Positions 26,249-35,776 of a stretch of 64,000 bases of DNA are shown one piece after another. The notes below the pieces were generated by a model. It worked only from the letters and a program-made list of their open reading frames with translations. It was not told where the DNA came from and ran no database searches. The stretch covers positions 1 through 64,000 of the forward strand of contig CADCBQ010000005.1 of the NCBI GenBank assembly GCA_902799745.1. Reading direction: 5' to 3'. The DNA is from Fibrobacter succinogenes. Its GTDB lineage: Bacteria; Fibrobacterota; Fibrobacteria; Fibrobacterales; Fibrobacteraceae. Numbering within the stretch: the first letter of the stretch is position 1; each line of letters begins with the position of its first letter. The translations under genes were made by a program, and so were the position numbers.

Positions 26249-29107
26249 ATGTTCTTTAAAAAGGTGATGTTTGCGTTACTGTTTGCTGTGCTTGGATTCG
26301 TGGCATGCTCCGATGACGGTAGCAGTAGCAGCGAAGAGATTATCCGCCGTATTGATGACGAAGGAATGATTTTTTCCCCTACGGTGATAGATGGGTCTGT
26401 CGAATACTTGCCTTCGATGAAACCGTCGAAACTTCGTATTGTCAAGTTGAATAATGACCTTTCTCCTATCGATTCTTTTGAAGTCGATGTGGATGCCGGA
26501 GACGGGAATACTTTCAAGGTCGGTGTAACCGAATATGAAACACCTTATGTGAAAATGGTGTCGGTGTTTCCGGCTGAGGGAAATCTTGAAACGATGGAAT
26601 TTGCGCAGTATGTGCGCCTGTCCAGTAAGAACAGTAACTTGAGGCTGAATATCTATGCGGCCTTAGCGGCTGACCGTATCAAGACTTTGATGGAAGATGG
26701 GTATAGTTTTAGCAAAGCGGAAAGTTCGGCTTTTCAGGAACTGGGGGTAGTTTTTGATGAGGATTTAAGTGATGTCAACCATCAGAAATTTATAGGTTGG
26801 GGACACGAAAATTCAAGCTATCTCTATTATTATGACGAAAAATTACGTGGCTTGACGCCTTATGTTTATTGCAGACACGAAGTTTCGGATAGCGTCTTTT
26901 ACCACGATTTCAAGGAACTTCGTGAAAGTTTTGCCGAGTCCGGCAAGTTGGATTCGTCTATATCGATTCGTGCAGCCGATGCGTGGCTTTCGACATTCGA
27001 AATTATAGCTGACACATCGGTTGCTCTGTTTGCGAGCGTTTCCAGGGATGCTGTTAATCAACTGAAATGGCTTGACAAACGATTTTTTGGACAAGTTTAT
27101 GGTTTAGAAATGCCTCTTTGTGGCACCGATACGGGTTCCGTGCTGATTGATGAAAAATCCAGCGTTTTTTATGGCCGCACGCTTTTGTGTGTAGAATATG
27201 TCAACTCTAAAAATACTGTAGAACGCAGGTGGCGCCTGCAAACGGCTCTGGAAGATTCTATTGGAAGGTGCTTGTATCGAGATGACAAAACGGCACAATT
27301 CAATGGCACCTTGTATGAGTGCGCCTGGCTTTCGTATCTATGGCAACCCGTGCTTGATCGATCCTCTATTTTGCAGCATGTCTATGGATCATGTGATCGT
27401 GATAAGAATTGGTGGAACCGTGGGGCTTATGTCAACGATTCGCTGTTTATTTGCATGAACGATGATTCTGATAGTTGGCATTGGAGCGACAAGTACGCGA
27501 CGACAAAATTTACCGAAGCGGATTCTTTGTATCCTGTCGCTTTGGACGCGTGGGCGGCTGCTCAGTTTGGCCGATGCGGTTCGGCGGATTCTTTAAACGG
27601 CAAAATGAAGCAACTGGATAGCGTTTTTGTTCGGTGTGGGAATAATAGATGGAGGCAAGTAGATTCTTTGCGGTATTATTTGGGCGATTGTGCTAGTGAC
27701 AATGACGAAGGTGAACATCTTGGAGCTTATTATTTTTGCGATTATTATAATGAGGGTGATAGCGCCGTATGGGAAGAAGTTTCTGCACCAGAGTATTTCC
27801 ATCAAAGTTGCCATACACGAAATCAAATTTGGCAGCATATTTATACCTATTATATTTGCCGGGTTGCAGATGCATGTATTGATTCTGATGGCTTTGTGAA
27901 TCCTTCTTGCACAGTAAGGAGCGGGTATTGGCAAGAATTGGACAGTTCCGAAGTAAATCCGCCTACCATTCGCATGGCGCCTTGCGATAGGCCGCAGGCA
28001 AATTTGAAAATGGTGTACTACTCTGACGAGTTCTATGAATGTCAACATGGTCGCTGGACTAGAGTTCCTGAGGATTCGCTGTTGCCGCCGGAAAAAGACG
28101 GTGTGATTTGTAATGATACTCGGTATGGAAAGCTGGAACGGCATGCAAACCACTACTACGCCTGTGATTCAACAAATAAGTGGAAACTGTTGGAACCCGC
28201 TGCCGAGGCACCTTATTTGTATCGTGATAGCTTGGGGGATTGCGATACCATCGCCAATAAGGTTCTGCATTGGAGCCCCGAGACTAAAAGTTTTGTCGGC
28301 TGCACAACGCAGGATAGTGTTTCTAGTTGGGTGAACGTAAAGGTTGCGCCTAATCCCTATGAGTTGCCGTCGTCTTTTGACAAGCAGAAATTTGCGGGAG
28401 CAAGTCTAACGGATTCGGTTTACGAGGTAACGGTTGATGGTGTTGAATATCGTTTCTTTATCAAAAAGGATCCTAGCCACCAATATCCTTATTATGAAAG
28501 GGGGTATTATCTTTTCCTAGACCACGTGAATATAGGTGAAAAGGGGTATGGAGCTTATTTGTATTATGGACATCTCTTTTTGCGCGAAGAACGAGGGACT
28601 GATTCACTCTTGCTAACTTCTATTCAAGAAAGGAGTGCCTCGTTCGATGATTTTTATGAGGGCTGGAAAAAACGAATCAGTAATGATAGTCGGTGCAGCG
28701 GCGATCCGTTTAAGGTTGAAGATACGAATGTCTCTGTTATTTTTTACAATGAAAATACCTTTAATAGTTACGAAAAGACAAAATCGCTTTGCCCTGCCGG
28801 ATACCATGTTCCCGACACGGCTGAATTCATGCATAACTTTAAGTATGGAACGACCATACGTTCTTACCGGAACGATTCTCCCTTAAAATGGAGCTTTGCG
28901 GTTGATCCGCCGCGCAACTTGTGCCAGTTTTCTTATGATGTTTATGCCGATGTGTTTTGGACCAGTACCGAGAAGGATTCCGATACACAGTACTGCTGTG
29001 AAGTAGTGATGATGAGGTATACAGATGAAAAAGCTCGCCGCATTGTAGAATGTCCCAAGGATTTATATCCGATGGTGCAGACACTTTGCGCTCGGGATGA
29101 AAAATAA
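26249..29107 (+). CDS. Large Cys-repeat lipoprotein, paralogue 2
   Basis: 952 aa from ATG 26249 (AGGCGAG upstream). Lipobox LGFVAC, then SDDGSSSSEE. It matches paralogue 1 along its whole length: the same head (VEYLPSMKPSKLRIVKL, CRHEVSDSVFYHDFKELR), the same series of Cys-Cys-Trp modules and the same tail (SLCPAGYHVPDTAEF, WTSTEKDSDTQYC, ECPKDLYPMVQTLC). Only 11 bases separate it from paralogue 1, so the three form one operon. The Cys pairs would suit disulfide-bonded extracytoplasmic modules; this is inference. Confidence 0.85.
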   Translation: MFFKKVMFALLFAVLGFVACSDDGSSSSEEIIRRIDDEGMIFSPTVIDGSVEYLPSMKPSKLRIVKLNNDLSPIDSFEVDVDAGDGNTFKVGVTEYETPYVKMVSVFPAEGNLETMEFAQYVRLSSKNSNLRLNIYAALAADRIKTLMEDGYSFSKAESSAFQELGVVFDEDLSDVNHQKFIGWGHENSSYLYYYDEKLRGLTPYVYCRHEVSDSVFYHDFKELRESFAESGKLDSSISIRAADAWLSTFEIIADTSVALFASVSRDAVNQLKWLDKRFFGQVYGLEMPLCGTDTGSVLIDEKSSVFYGRTLLCVEYVNSKNTVERRWRLQTALEDSIGRCLYRDDKTAQFNGTLYECAWLSYLWQPVLDRSSILQHVYGSCDRDKNWWNRGAYVNDSLFICMNDDSDSWHWSDKYATTKFTEADSLYPVALDAWAAAQFGRCGSADSLNGKMKQLDSVFVRCGNNRWRQVDSLRYYLGDCASDNDEGEHLGAYYFCDYYNEGDSAVWEEVSAPEYFHQSCHTRNQIWQHIYTYYICRVADACIDSDGFVNPSCTVRSGYWQELDSSEVNPPTIRMAPCDRPQANLKMVYYSDEFYECQHGRWTRVPEDSLLPPEKDGVICNDTRYGKLERHANHYYACDSTNKWKLLEPAAEAPYLYRDSLGDCDTIANKVLHWSPETKSFVGCTTQDSVSSWVNVKVAPNPYELPSSFDKQKFAGASLTDSVYEVTVDGVEYRFFIKKDPSHQYPYYERGYYLFLDHVNIGEKGYGAYLYYGHLFLREERGTDSLLLTSIQERSASFDDFYEGWKKRISNDSRCSGDPFKVEDTNVSVIFYNENTFNSYEKTKSLCPAGYHVPDTAEFMHNFKYGTTIRSYRNDSPLKWSFAVDPPRNLCQFSYDVYADVFWTSTEKDSDTQYCCEVVMMRYTDEKARRIVECPKDLYPMVQTLCARDEK

Positions 29108-29116
29108 GGGGGAGGG

Positions 29117-30954
29117 ATGTTTTTTAGAAAGTTGTTTATTGCGTTGCCGCTAGCCTTGCTGTGGCTTGCAGCTTGTTCCGATGACGATAGCAGTGGGGAC
29201 GTGGTTCTCCGTATCGATGAGAACGGAGAGGAATTTTCGCCCACAAAATTGGAAGGCTCCGTAGAATACTTGCCATCGATGAAACCTGAAGCGGTAAGAG
29301 TCGTTCGTCTTGATAACAAATTGTATCCTGTGGATTCGTTTGAGCTGTCGATTGAATCTAATTATATGGACAAGTATTCCTTTCGGGATGGGCTGCGTGA
29401 TTACGAAACGCCTTACATTAAGGTGGTGACGGTATTCCCGTCCGAAAAGAAAAATGAAAAAATGGAGTTTGTACAGTATGTGCGCTTGGGTAAGGATAAT
29501 ACGAAATTAAAGCAGAATTTCTTTGCCGCTCTTGCTGCGGAACGTATTGAAAAACTTGTCCGGGATAAAAAATACAGCTTTGCCGAAGCCGAAGATTCTG
29601 CTATGGCGGCGTTGGGTGTCGTTTTCGATATGGATTTAAACGGTGTCAATGAGCGAAAGTATGATGGCTTGGGAACTTACGGCTATTATGGAGATCTGCT
29701 GAAAGACATGAAGCCTTATGTTTATTGCCGTCACGAAATATCGGACAGTGTTTTCTACGGTGATTTTAAAAAATTCCGCGAAACCTTTGCCGAAAAGGGA
29801 ACCCTTGATTCTACTTGGATAATCAAAGCGGCAGATACTTGGCTTTCTACATTTGAAATTCTTGTGGATTCCGCAGATTATCTTTTTAAAAGCGCCTCCA
29901 GGGATACGGTTGACAATTTGGTATGGCTAGATCAGAAATTCTTTAGTCGTGCTTATGGGGTGGACCTTGGGTTGACCGCCGGGGCACAAAATGTAGTCGC
30001 GATTAAGGAAAAGAAAAGTGCTTTTTACGGGCGTAGCTTTATCAATGATCAGCATAGAAAAAGTGGCCTCGTTACAGGTAGGTGGCGCCTTCAATCTGTC
30101 TTGGAAGATTCTTTAGGGCCATGCTTGTATGATCAAATTTATTATTACGCTATGACGGAGAAATACATACAACATAGTGACACGCTCTATGTGTGTAGGG
30201 GCGATTATCGCAATTGGGAGGTCATTACCGAACGGGATTCCCTAATCAATCATCAGTATGGCGAATGTTCGATGAACCGTAACATGGGAATGCTCCTTTA
30301 TGTACATGATTCCCTGTTTGCGTGTTTATGCGAAGGTAATCGCTGTACCTGGAGCGACAAGTATGTAGATAGTGTGTTCACGAAAGAAGATGCCTGGTAT
30401 GAATCGGTTCTCGATGCTAAGGCGACAAGCCTTTACGGAAAGTGCACGTACGAAAATTCGGGCAAAATGCAGAAACTGGATAGCCTGTATGTCGAATGCT
30501 CCGGCAATAAATGGAATCCGATAGATTCGCTGCTGTATTACTTGGGACATTGTTCTAGTGACAACTACAGGGGCAAGCATAATGACTCGTATTATTCCTG
30601 CCAAGGAAAATGGCCCAATATTGACGATACCACCTGGCACGAAATTTACCCTCCTGAATATTATAACGATGAATGCGAATTGAATCGCATCGTGGAATAC
30701 GACAGCTCGTATTACATTTGTGAGCGGCTTGAATGCGAAGGCGATGGCTGCTTTGCCTTTAGAACCTGGCGCAAGCTAGAAGATGCCGAAATAATTCCGC
30801 CGGTTGTTTGCAACGACTCTTTGTTTGGCGAAATAAAAAGAAACGGAAGCGATTATTTCCGCTGCGACACAGACTTTGAAAGGCTCAGCGCATTGTAGAG
30901 TGCCCCAAGGATTTGTACCCCATGGTGCAAACCATGTGTGTACAAGACGAGTGA
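29117..30954 (+). pseudogene. Large Cys-repeat lipoprotein, paralogue 3, truncated by internal deletion
   Basis: Starts normally (ATG 29117, strong GGGGGAGGG RBS, lipobox LWLAAC) and follows paralogues 1 and 2 for about 580 residues. Then IIPPV is joined directly to VCNDSLFG, an in-frame loss of about 45 residues relative to the others. Shortly after the CDTDFE motif the reading frame runs into TAG at 30896-30898. In another frame the bases right there encode the family's last residues (RIVECPKDLYPMVQT...), ending at TGA 30952-30954. So roughly 300 codons between the Cys modules and the tail are missing and the join is out of frame. The 593-aa remnant could still be made as a lipoprotein. Confidence 0.82.
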
Positions 30955-30965
30955 TGTTTATAGTG

Positions 30966-32120
30966 TTATTTCTTCTTTAACGCGAGAATTCGCTTGACGC
31001 TTTCGTCGATGCGGGTTTCTTTTATGTCGCCATTTTCAACTGCCTTGACGACAGCATCGAATACCTGCGTGAATTCGCGGGAGCAAAGCACTACGTCGAC
31101 GCCAGCCTGAATCGACTTGATTGCGGCTTCGGTGTTGCCGAATTGCGTGGTGATGGCGCCCATGTCCATGGCGTCGGTCACGATGACTCCATTGAAGCCG
31201 AGTTCGCCGCGGAGCTTGTCTTGCAGAATGACCGGTGAAAGCGTTGCGGGCAGTTCGTTGCCGGTGACTTTCGGGGCTGCGATGTGTGCGGTCATAATCA
31301 TCTGGGCGCCTGCCTTGATGCCGGCTTTGAACGGGATCATTTCGCATGTGAGCATTTCTTCCCAAGTCTTGTTGGTTTCGGCGTAGCCGGAATGCGTATC
31401 GGTTTTTACGTCGCCGTGGCCGGGGAAGTGCTTGAGCGTGCCGATAATGCCTGCGGAATCGAGTCCGTTCAGGTAGCTTACCACGAATTCGGCGGCGGTC
31501 TCGGGATCATCCGAGAAGGCGCGCGCTCCGATGACGATGTTTTCGGGATTCGTGTTCACGTCGGCGACCGGGGCGTAGTCGATGTCGAAGCCGTATTCCT
31601 TGATGTAGCTCCCGATGGTGAATGCGGCTTTATAGGCTTCGTTCGGGTCGCCGCTTTTGGCGATGGCGGCCATGCTTTCGTACTTGGGAACATCAAAGTT
31701 TTCGTTGTTCGCGATGCGAGCGACGCGGCCGCCTTCTTCGTCAATGGCGAGGAATGGTGAACCGTTCAGTTTCCTGATTTCTGCGATGAAAGCTTCAAGC
31801 TGCGATTCGTCTACAATGTTATGGGCGTAAAGGATCATGCCGCCGATGGGGTAGTCCTTGTTGATGGCGAGCATGGTTTCGTTCACTTTCTGCAGCTTGT
31901 AATCTGGAAGTTCCGCGTATTCGTTCCAATGGATGCTCGTGTCCAGCGCTTCGGGGCGTACAAAGAACATCTGTCCCACTTTTTCGCGGAGCGTCATCTT
32001 GCTTACATCAATCGATGCACCCTCTTTGCCTGAATCATCAGGAGCTGACGACGAAGAATCGTCACTGCAGGCGGCAAGGAGCATCATCGCCGCGATTGCA
32101 CTCATTTTCTTGAAATCCAT
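30966..32120 (-). CDS. Glycoside hydrolase family 3 lipoprotein (NagZ-like beta-N-acetylhexosaminidase)
   Basis: 384 aa. Signal peptide with lipobox MLLAAC, then SDDSSSS. The GH3 barrel starts at MTLREKVGQMFFV and shows FLAIDEEGGRVAR, the NagZ-type KHFPGHGD loop (His/Asp acid-base, near residue 232) and the nucleophile Asp in VIVTDAMDMGA (near 317). The KHFPGHGD signature points to beta-N-acetylglucosaminidase rather than beta-glucosidase. Unlike E. coli NagZ it is exported and lipid-anchored. ATG 32120 has GAGG upstream. It is 14 bases behind an LD-carboxypeptidase gene, suggesting a periplasmic peptidoglycan-trimming pair. Confidence 0.88.
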   Translation of the reverse strand: MDFKKMSAIAAMMLLAACSDDSSSSAPDDSGKEGASIDVSKMTLREKVGQMFFVRPEALDTSIHWNEYAELPDYKLQKVNETMLAINKDYPIGGMILYAHNIVDESQLEAFIAEIRKLNGSPFLAIDEEGGRVARIANNENFDVPKYESMAAIAKSGDPNEAYKAAFTIGSYIKEYGFDIDYAPVADVNTNPENIVIGARAFSDDPETAAEFVVSYLNGLDSAGIIGTLKHFPGHGDVKTDTHSGYAETNKTWEEMLTCEMIPFKAGIKAGAQMIMTAHIAAPKVTGNELPATLSPVILQDKLRGELGFNGVIVTDAMDMGAITTQFGNTEAAIKSIQAGVDVVLCSREFTQVFDAVVKAVENGDIKETRIDESVKRILALKKK

Positions 32121-32134
32121 AAACACCTCGTTAA

Positions 32135-33268
32135 TTATTCAATGTCGAAAATTTTACCCGAAAGCATCAGACGAATTGCCTTCGAAAGGGCTGTTTTGTT
32201 TGTAAGTTTGTCTGTATCGACTTCCTTCTTTTCGCCACCAATATCAAAGGCGAGCGTGGCGCCGTTGTCGCTTACATCCATCTTGACTTTTGCGCCCATC
32301 ACGAGCGGCAAGTTCACGTCGTCGTGACCGGCGGGGAATCCACACATCACAGGAATGTCGTATTTCTTGAGGTAGCTCGAAAGCATGGCCTCGGTACTTT
32401 CGTAATCAAGATCGGTGCCGGAATCCACGAACTCGCCGAGAATCACGCCGCGCACGTTTTCCATGACGCCGTGCAGTTCAATAGAATGGAACATACGGTC
32501 GATGTTGCGAAGGTTTTCGCCGATTTCTTCCATAAACAAGATGATTCCGTCGTTCTGGAAAATATCGATGTCGCTTGTGCCAATGAGCGGCACGAAGGTG
32601 GTCATGTTGCCGCCTACGAGAATGCCTTCGGCTTTACCCTTTTGGTTGTATTTGTGCTTGGGTACCTTGTAAGTCGGCACTTCGCCTTTGAGTAAGTCGC
32701 GCAGGAGCGTGCTGTTGTCGTCTTTGCCTGCGGTCTTGGCGATGCTTGAACTCATGGTGCCGTGAATGCTCATGACGCCTGCCTTGGTCTGCATGGCGTG
32801 CAGCGTGGTGATGTCGCTATAGCCAATAAGCCACTTGGGATTCTTTTTCACAAGTTTCGGGTCAATGAGGTCGACCAGTTGAATGGTGCCGTAGCCGCCA
32901 CGGTTAGCAAGGATTGCCTTGATGCTTGTGTCCTTGAGGGCGGTAATAAAGTCTTCGGCGCGTTCTTCGGCGGTGCCGGCGTATTTGCCCGCGTCGAGTT
33001 TGTCTACGTTCTTGCCGATAACGGGCGTGAATCCCCAGTCCTTGATGACGTCGGCGGTCTTTTGAATGTTGGAATCGGGCGTGGTGTACGAGGGTGAAAT
33101 CAATGCGATTTTGTCGCCTTTCTTGAGGAAGGCCGGCGCGGTGCATTCGGCAAGAGGCTCAATATTCGGTTGGTCTGCGGCATTGCTGCTGGAACTGTCG
33201 TCGCTACAGGCGGAAAGGAAACATAGGGCAACAATAGCACTGAATGTGCCAATTTTTTTAATATCCAT
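32135..33268 (-). CDS. S66 family LD-carboxypeptidase lipoprotein
   Basis: 377 aa from ATG 33268 (GGAGA upstream). Lipobox LSAC, then SDDSSSS, the same anchor sequence as its GH3 neighbour. Peptidase S66 features: IALISPSY at the start of the N-domain, the nucleophile Ser in GYSDI (near residue 149), the catalytic Glu in ILFMEEIGE and the His in PAGHDDVN. S66 enzymes cleave the L,D bond of murein tetrapeptides or detoxify microcin C-type compounds; the genetic link to a NagZ-like enzyme favours murein turnover. First gene of a two-gene operon. Confidence 0.9.
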   Translation of the reverse strand: MDIKKIGTFSAIVALCFLSACSDDSSSSNAADQPNIEPLAECTAPAFLKKGDKIALISPSYTTPDSNIQKTADVIKDWGFTPVIGKNVDKLDAGKYAGTAEERAEDFITALKDTSIKAILANRGGYGTIQLVDLIDPKLVKKNPKWLIGYSDITTLHAMQTKAGVMSIHGTMSSSIAKTAGKDDNSTLLRDLLKGEVPTYKVPKHKYNQKGKAEGILVGGNMTTFVPLIGTSDIDIFQNDGIILFMEEIGENLRNIDRMFHSIELHGVMENVRGVILGEFVDSGTDLDYESTEAMLSSYLKKYDIPVMCGFPAGHDDVNLPLVMGAKVKMDVSDNGATLAFDIGGEKKEVDTDKLTNKTALSKAIRLMLSGKIFDIE

Positions 33269-33318
33269 AATTTTCTCCAATTCTTGTGGGGGAAAATAAA
33301 AAAAATTCCTTTTTCGGT

Positions 33319-33358
33319 AACACTTTTGATTTGGCCAAGTGTTTTAATTATGTAATTT
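33319..33358 (+). promoter_or_regulatory. Promoter with overlapping inverted repeat, TonB operon
   Basis: TTGGCC (33331-33336), a 16-base spacer and TAATTT (33353-33358). AACACTT (33319-33325) and AAGTGTT (33337-33343) form a perfect 7-bp inverted repeat that brackets the -35 box, a good position for a repressor operator. It is not a Fur-box sequence. Confidence 0.5.
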
Positions 33359-33383
33359 TGAAGAAACCCTTTTGTGGAAAGTT

Positions 33384-34220
33384 ATGAAACGACTGAAATT
33401 ATTACCGTTGACGCTTGTCGTGATGCTCCTTTCGGGGGTGGCGTTTGCCGACCGCGACGCTGAAATTCGCGATTTGAAGCTGGAAAAAGACAAGCTGAAT
33501 TCCGAAATCCAGAAATTGAACCGCCAGATTGCCTCGACCGATTCGATGCTCAAGGCGGACGATTCCCGCTACAAGACGTTGCAGGCTCGTTACAAGGCCG
33601 ACACGGAACGCCGTCGTAGCGAAATCGATACCTTGAATGCCAAAATCAAGAACGTGGCTGCTGAACTCCAGACGGAACGCAACAAGCAGGCCCGCGCCAA
33701 GAACAAGAGCGACAATGTGGCGTCCAAGCGTAAGGCGCTGCGCGAAGAACTCGCGGGCATCAGCAAGCGTTTAGAAGCTCAAGTCGCACAGACGCTCCCG
33801 TGGGAACGCGAAAGCAGACTTGACCGCGTCAAATCGCTCACCCGCGATATCGAAAGCGGTAACGCCAGCGAAGAAGAAGCCTTTTCTCGCCTGAAATCGC
33901 TTGTTGCCGAAGAAACCAAGTTCGGTGATGAAGTGGCAATCATCAATAGCCCGCTGACCCGTAAAGACGGCGAACTCATTAACGCGGCGATTCTGCGCAT
34001 CGGTAACCAGTGGATGGTTTACAGCGACGACAACGGCACCGTTTTCGGAACGCTTGTGCGCAAGATGGTGGACGGCAAGATTACCTACGAATGGAACGAA
34101 GACTTGAATTTGGAAGAACGTGCTGCGGTAAAGCTCGCACTTGACGTGAAGCAGGCGAAAAAGCCGCCTCAGGTTGTGAAGCTGCCCGTAAGCCTTTCTG
34201 TGGTGGGGGGTGAAAGATGA
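33384..34220 (+). CDS. DUF3450-like periplasmic coiled-coil protein of a TonB system
   Basis: 278 aa from ATG 33384 (GGAAAG upstream; the TTG at 33372 is rejected). Signal peptide LPLTLVVMLLSGVAFA, then a coiled coil to about residue 130, then a compact domain containing LRIGNQWMVYSDDNGTVFG. This matches the DUF3450 layout and the first gene of TtpC-type TonB clusters. The protein is thought to act in the periplasm with TtpC; the exact role is unknown. Its stop overlaps the start of the next gene by 4 bases (ATGA). Confidence 0.75.
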   Translation: MKRLKLLPLTLVVMLLSGVAFADRDAEIRDLKLEKDKLNSEIQKLNRQIASTDSMLKADDSRYKTLQARYKADTERRRSEIDTLNAKIKNVAAELQTERNKQARAKNKSDNVASKRKALREELAGISKRLEAQVAQTLPWERESRLDRVKSLTRDIESGNASEEEAFSRLKSLVAEETKFGDEVAIINSPLTRKDGELINAAILRIGNQWMVYSDDNGTVFGTLVRKMVDGKITYEWNEDLNLEERAAVKLALDVKQAKKPPQVVKLPVSLSVVGGER

Positions 34221-35770
34221 TTTTGAATAAGAATGTTGCATTGTGCGCCTTGATGATTTCGGCGACTTCTGCTTTTGCGTGGCCGTGGTCGGGTTCGGGT
34301 GAAAGCAAGGCTTCTGCCGAAGACCAGGCCCGAATCAAGGATTCCCTGCAGACCGAAGAAGTTCGCAACTTGCAGCGCGAAGTAGAGGCTTTGACCCGCA
34401 TTCGCCTGCAGAAGGCCGATTCGCTTGAAAAGCTTGAAGCCGAACACTGGCGCAAGCGTTATGCCGAATCCCAGCTGACCGAAGAACACCAGGCGGCATC
34501 GCGCGAACTGGATGCCCGCTATTCCAAGCTTTCGACAGATCTTGGCCGCGTGAGCGAAGAAGTCGCGGCAAGCAAGAGCCTGACCGAAGAAGCCGAAGAA
34601 AAGGCGCAGTCCGAAGAATCGGCCTACGATGCATTGAATACGCAGGTGAAGCTTTCGATCGACAAGACGCTTGGCGATGCCATGGGCGATTATCCGGTGG
34701 GCATGAACGGTCGTTTGATTCGCCTGAAACAAGCCTCTAACGAAGCCGAAAAGGCGACGCCGAATACGATTGGTGCGGTGCAGAGCTACATGGACGATTT
34801 GCTGATCCGCCATGAATTGACTTATACGCAGTTCTACGGTCGCGAAACTTCTCAGGTGGGTAACCGCCCCGATGTGAACGTGAACCGTTTGCGCTTGGGC
34901 ACCGTGTTCCTCGGCGAAGTCGCACAGGACAATGGCGATGTGCAGGCATTGCTCCGCTCTGGCGCCTTGCAGGGTAAGGTGTTCGAATGGAATGCGACGC
35001 TCCCGCCCGAAATGGCCGGTAACGTGAAGCAGGCTGTGGTGCAGGCTGGTTCTGCTGGCGAAAGTGCTTCGCCGACGGTCGTGATTCCGCTGGATGTTCT
35101 CCAGAATAAGGCAATCAAGAATGCGATTACCGACACCAAGGAACTCACGATGACCGAACAGTTCAAGGAATTCTTCAAGAAGGGCGGTATCGTGATGTAC
35201 CCGCTCATGCTGGTGGCGATCTTTGCGTTGCTCCTTTGCTTAGAACGCTTCTTGGTGTTGACTTTCCGCGGACATTTGGGCCGCCGCTTCTTGAAAAAGT
35301 TGAATGCGCTTGTCAAGGAATCCCGTTACGAAGACGCTGCGAATCTTTGCCTGAAAAAGGAAACGAGCCTTTCGCTGGTGCTGTTTGCGGTGCTGAACCG
35401 TGCACGCGACAAGCGCGAAGACGCCGAGCGCTCTCTGCAAGAAGCGATGCTCCGTGAACAGCCAAAATTGGAACGCCGCATGGGCCTGTTGGCTGCAATG
35501 GGTACGATAGCTCCACTGCTTGGCTTGCTCGGTACGGTGACCGGTATCATTACGCTCTTTACCGTGATTACCGAAGTCGGTACGAATGACGCACGCGTTT
35601 TGGCAGGCGGTATTTCCGAAGCCCTGGTGACGACGGAAACGGGCCTTGTGATTGCCATTCCGGTGATGATTTTGCACGGCCTCTTGAGCGAAAAGATTGA
35701 AAAGGTCACGAGCGAAATGTATGTGCAGAGTACCTCGCTGTTGAACAGAATTTTCGGGAAGGAAGCGTAA
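34217..35770 (+). CDS. TtpC-like protein: periplasmic coiled coil fused to MotA/TolQ/ExbB domain
   Basis: 517 aa. Signal peptide (CALMISATSAFA) and a periplasmic coiled coil (about 20-150), a DUF3450-like globular part, then a transmembrane helix near 325 (IVMYPLMLVAIFALLLCL) and a C-terminal ExbB/TolQ proton-channel domain (GTIAPLLGLLGTVTGIITLF at ~430, then SEALVTTETGLVIAIP). In Vibrio-type TonB2 systems TtpC is required in addition to ExbB. The gene order here is the same as in those systems. Confidence 0.85.
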   Translation: MILNKNVALCALMISATSAFAWPWSGSGESKASAEDQARIKDSLQTEEVRNLQREVEALTRIRLQKADSLEKLEAEHWRKRYAESQLTEEHQAASRELDARYSKLSTDLGRVSEEVAASKSLTEEAEEKAQSEESAYDALNTQVKLSIDKTLGDAMGDYPVGMNGRLIRLKQASNEAEKATPNTIGAVQSYMDDLLIRHELTYTQFYGRETSQVGNRPDVNVNRLRLGTVFLGEVAQDNGDVQALLRSGALQGKVFEWNATLPPEMAGNVKQAVVQAGSAGESASPTVVIPLDVLQNKAIKNAITDTKELTMTEQFKEFFKKGGIVMYPLMLVAIFALLLCLERFLVLTFRGHLGRRFLKKLNALVKESRYEDAANLCLKKETSLSLVLFAVLNRARDKREDAERSLQEAMLREQPKLERRMGLLAAMGTIAPLLGLLGTVTGIITLFTVITEVGTNDARVLAGGISEALVTTETGLVIAIPVMILHGLLSEKIEKVTSEMYVQSTSLLNRIFGKEA

Positions 35771-35776
35771 GCGGGC

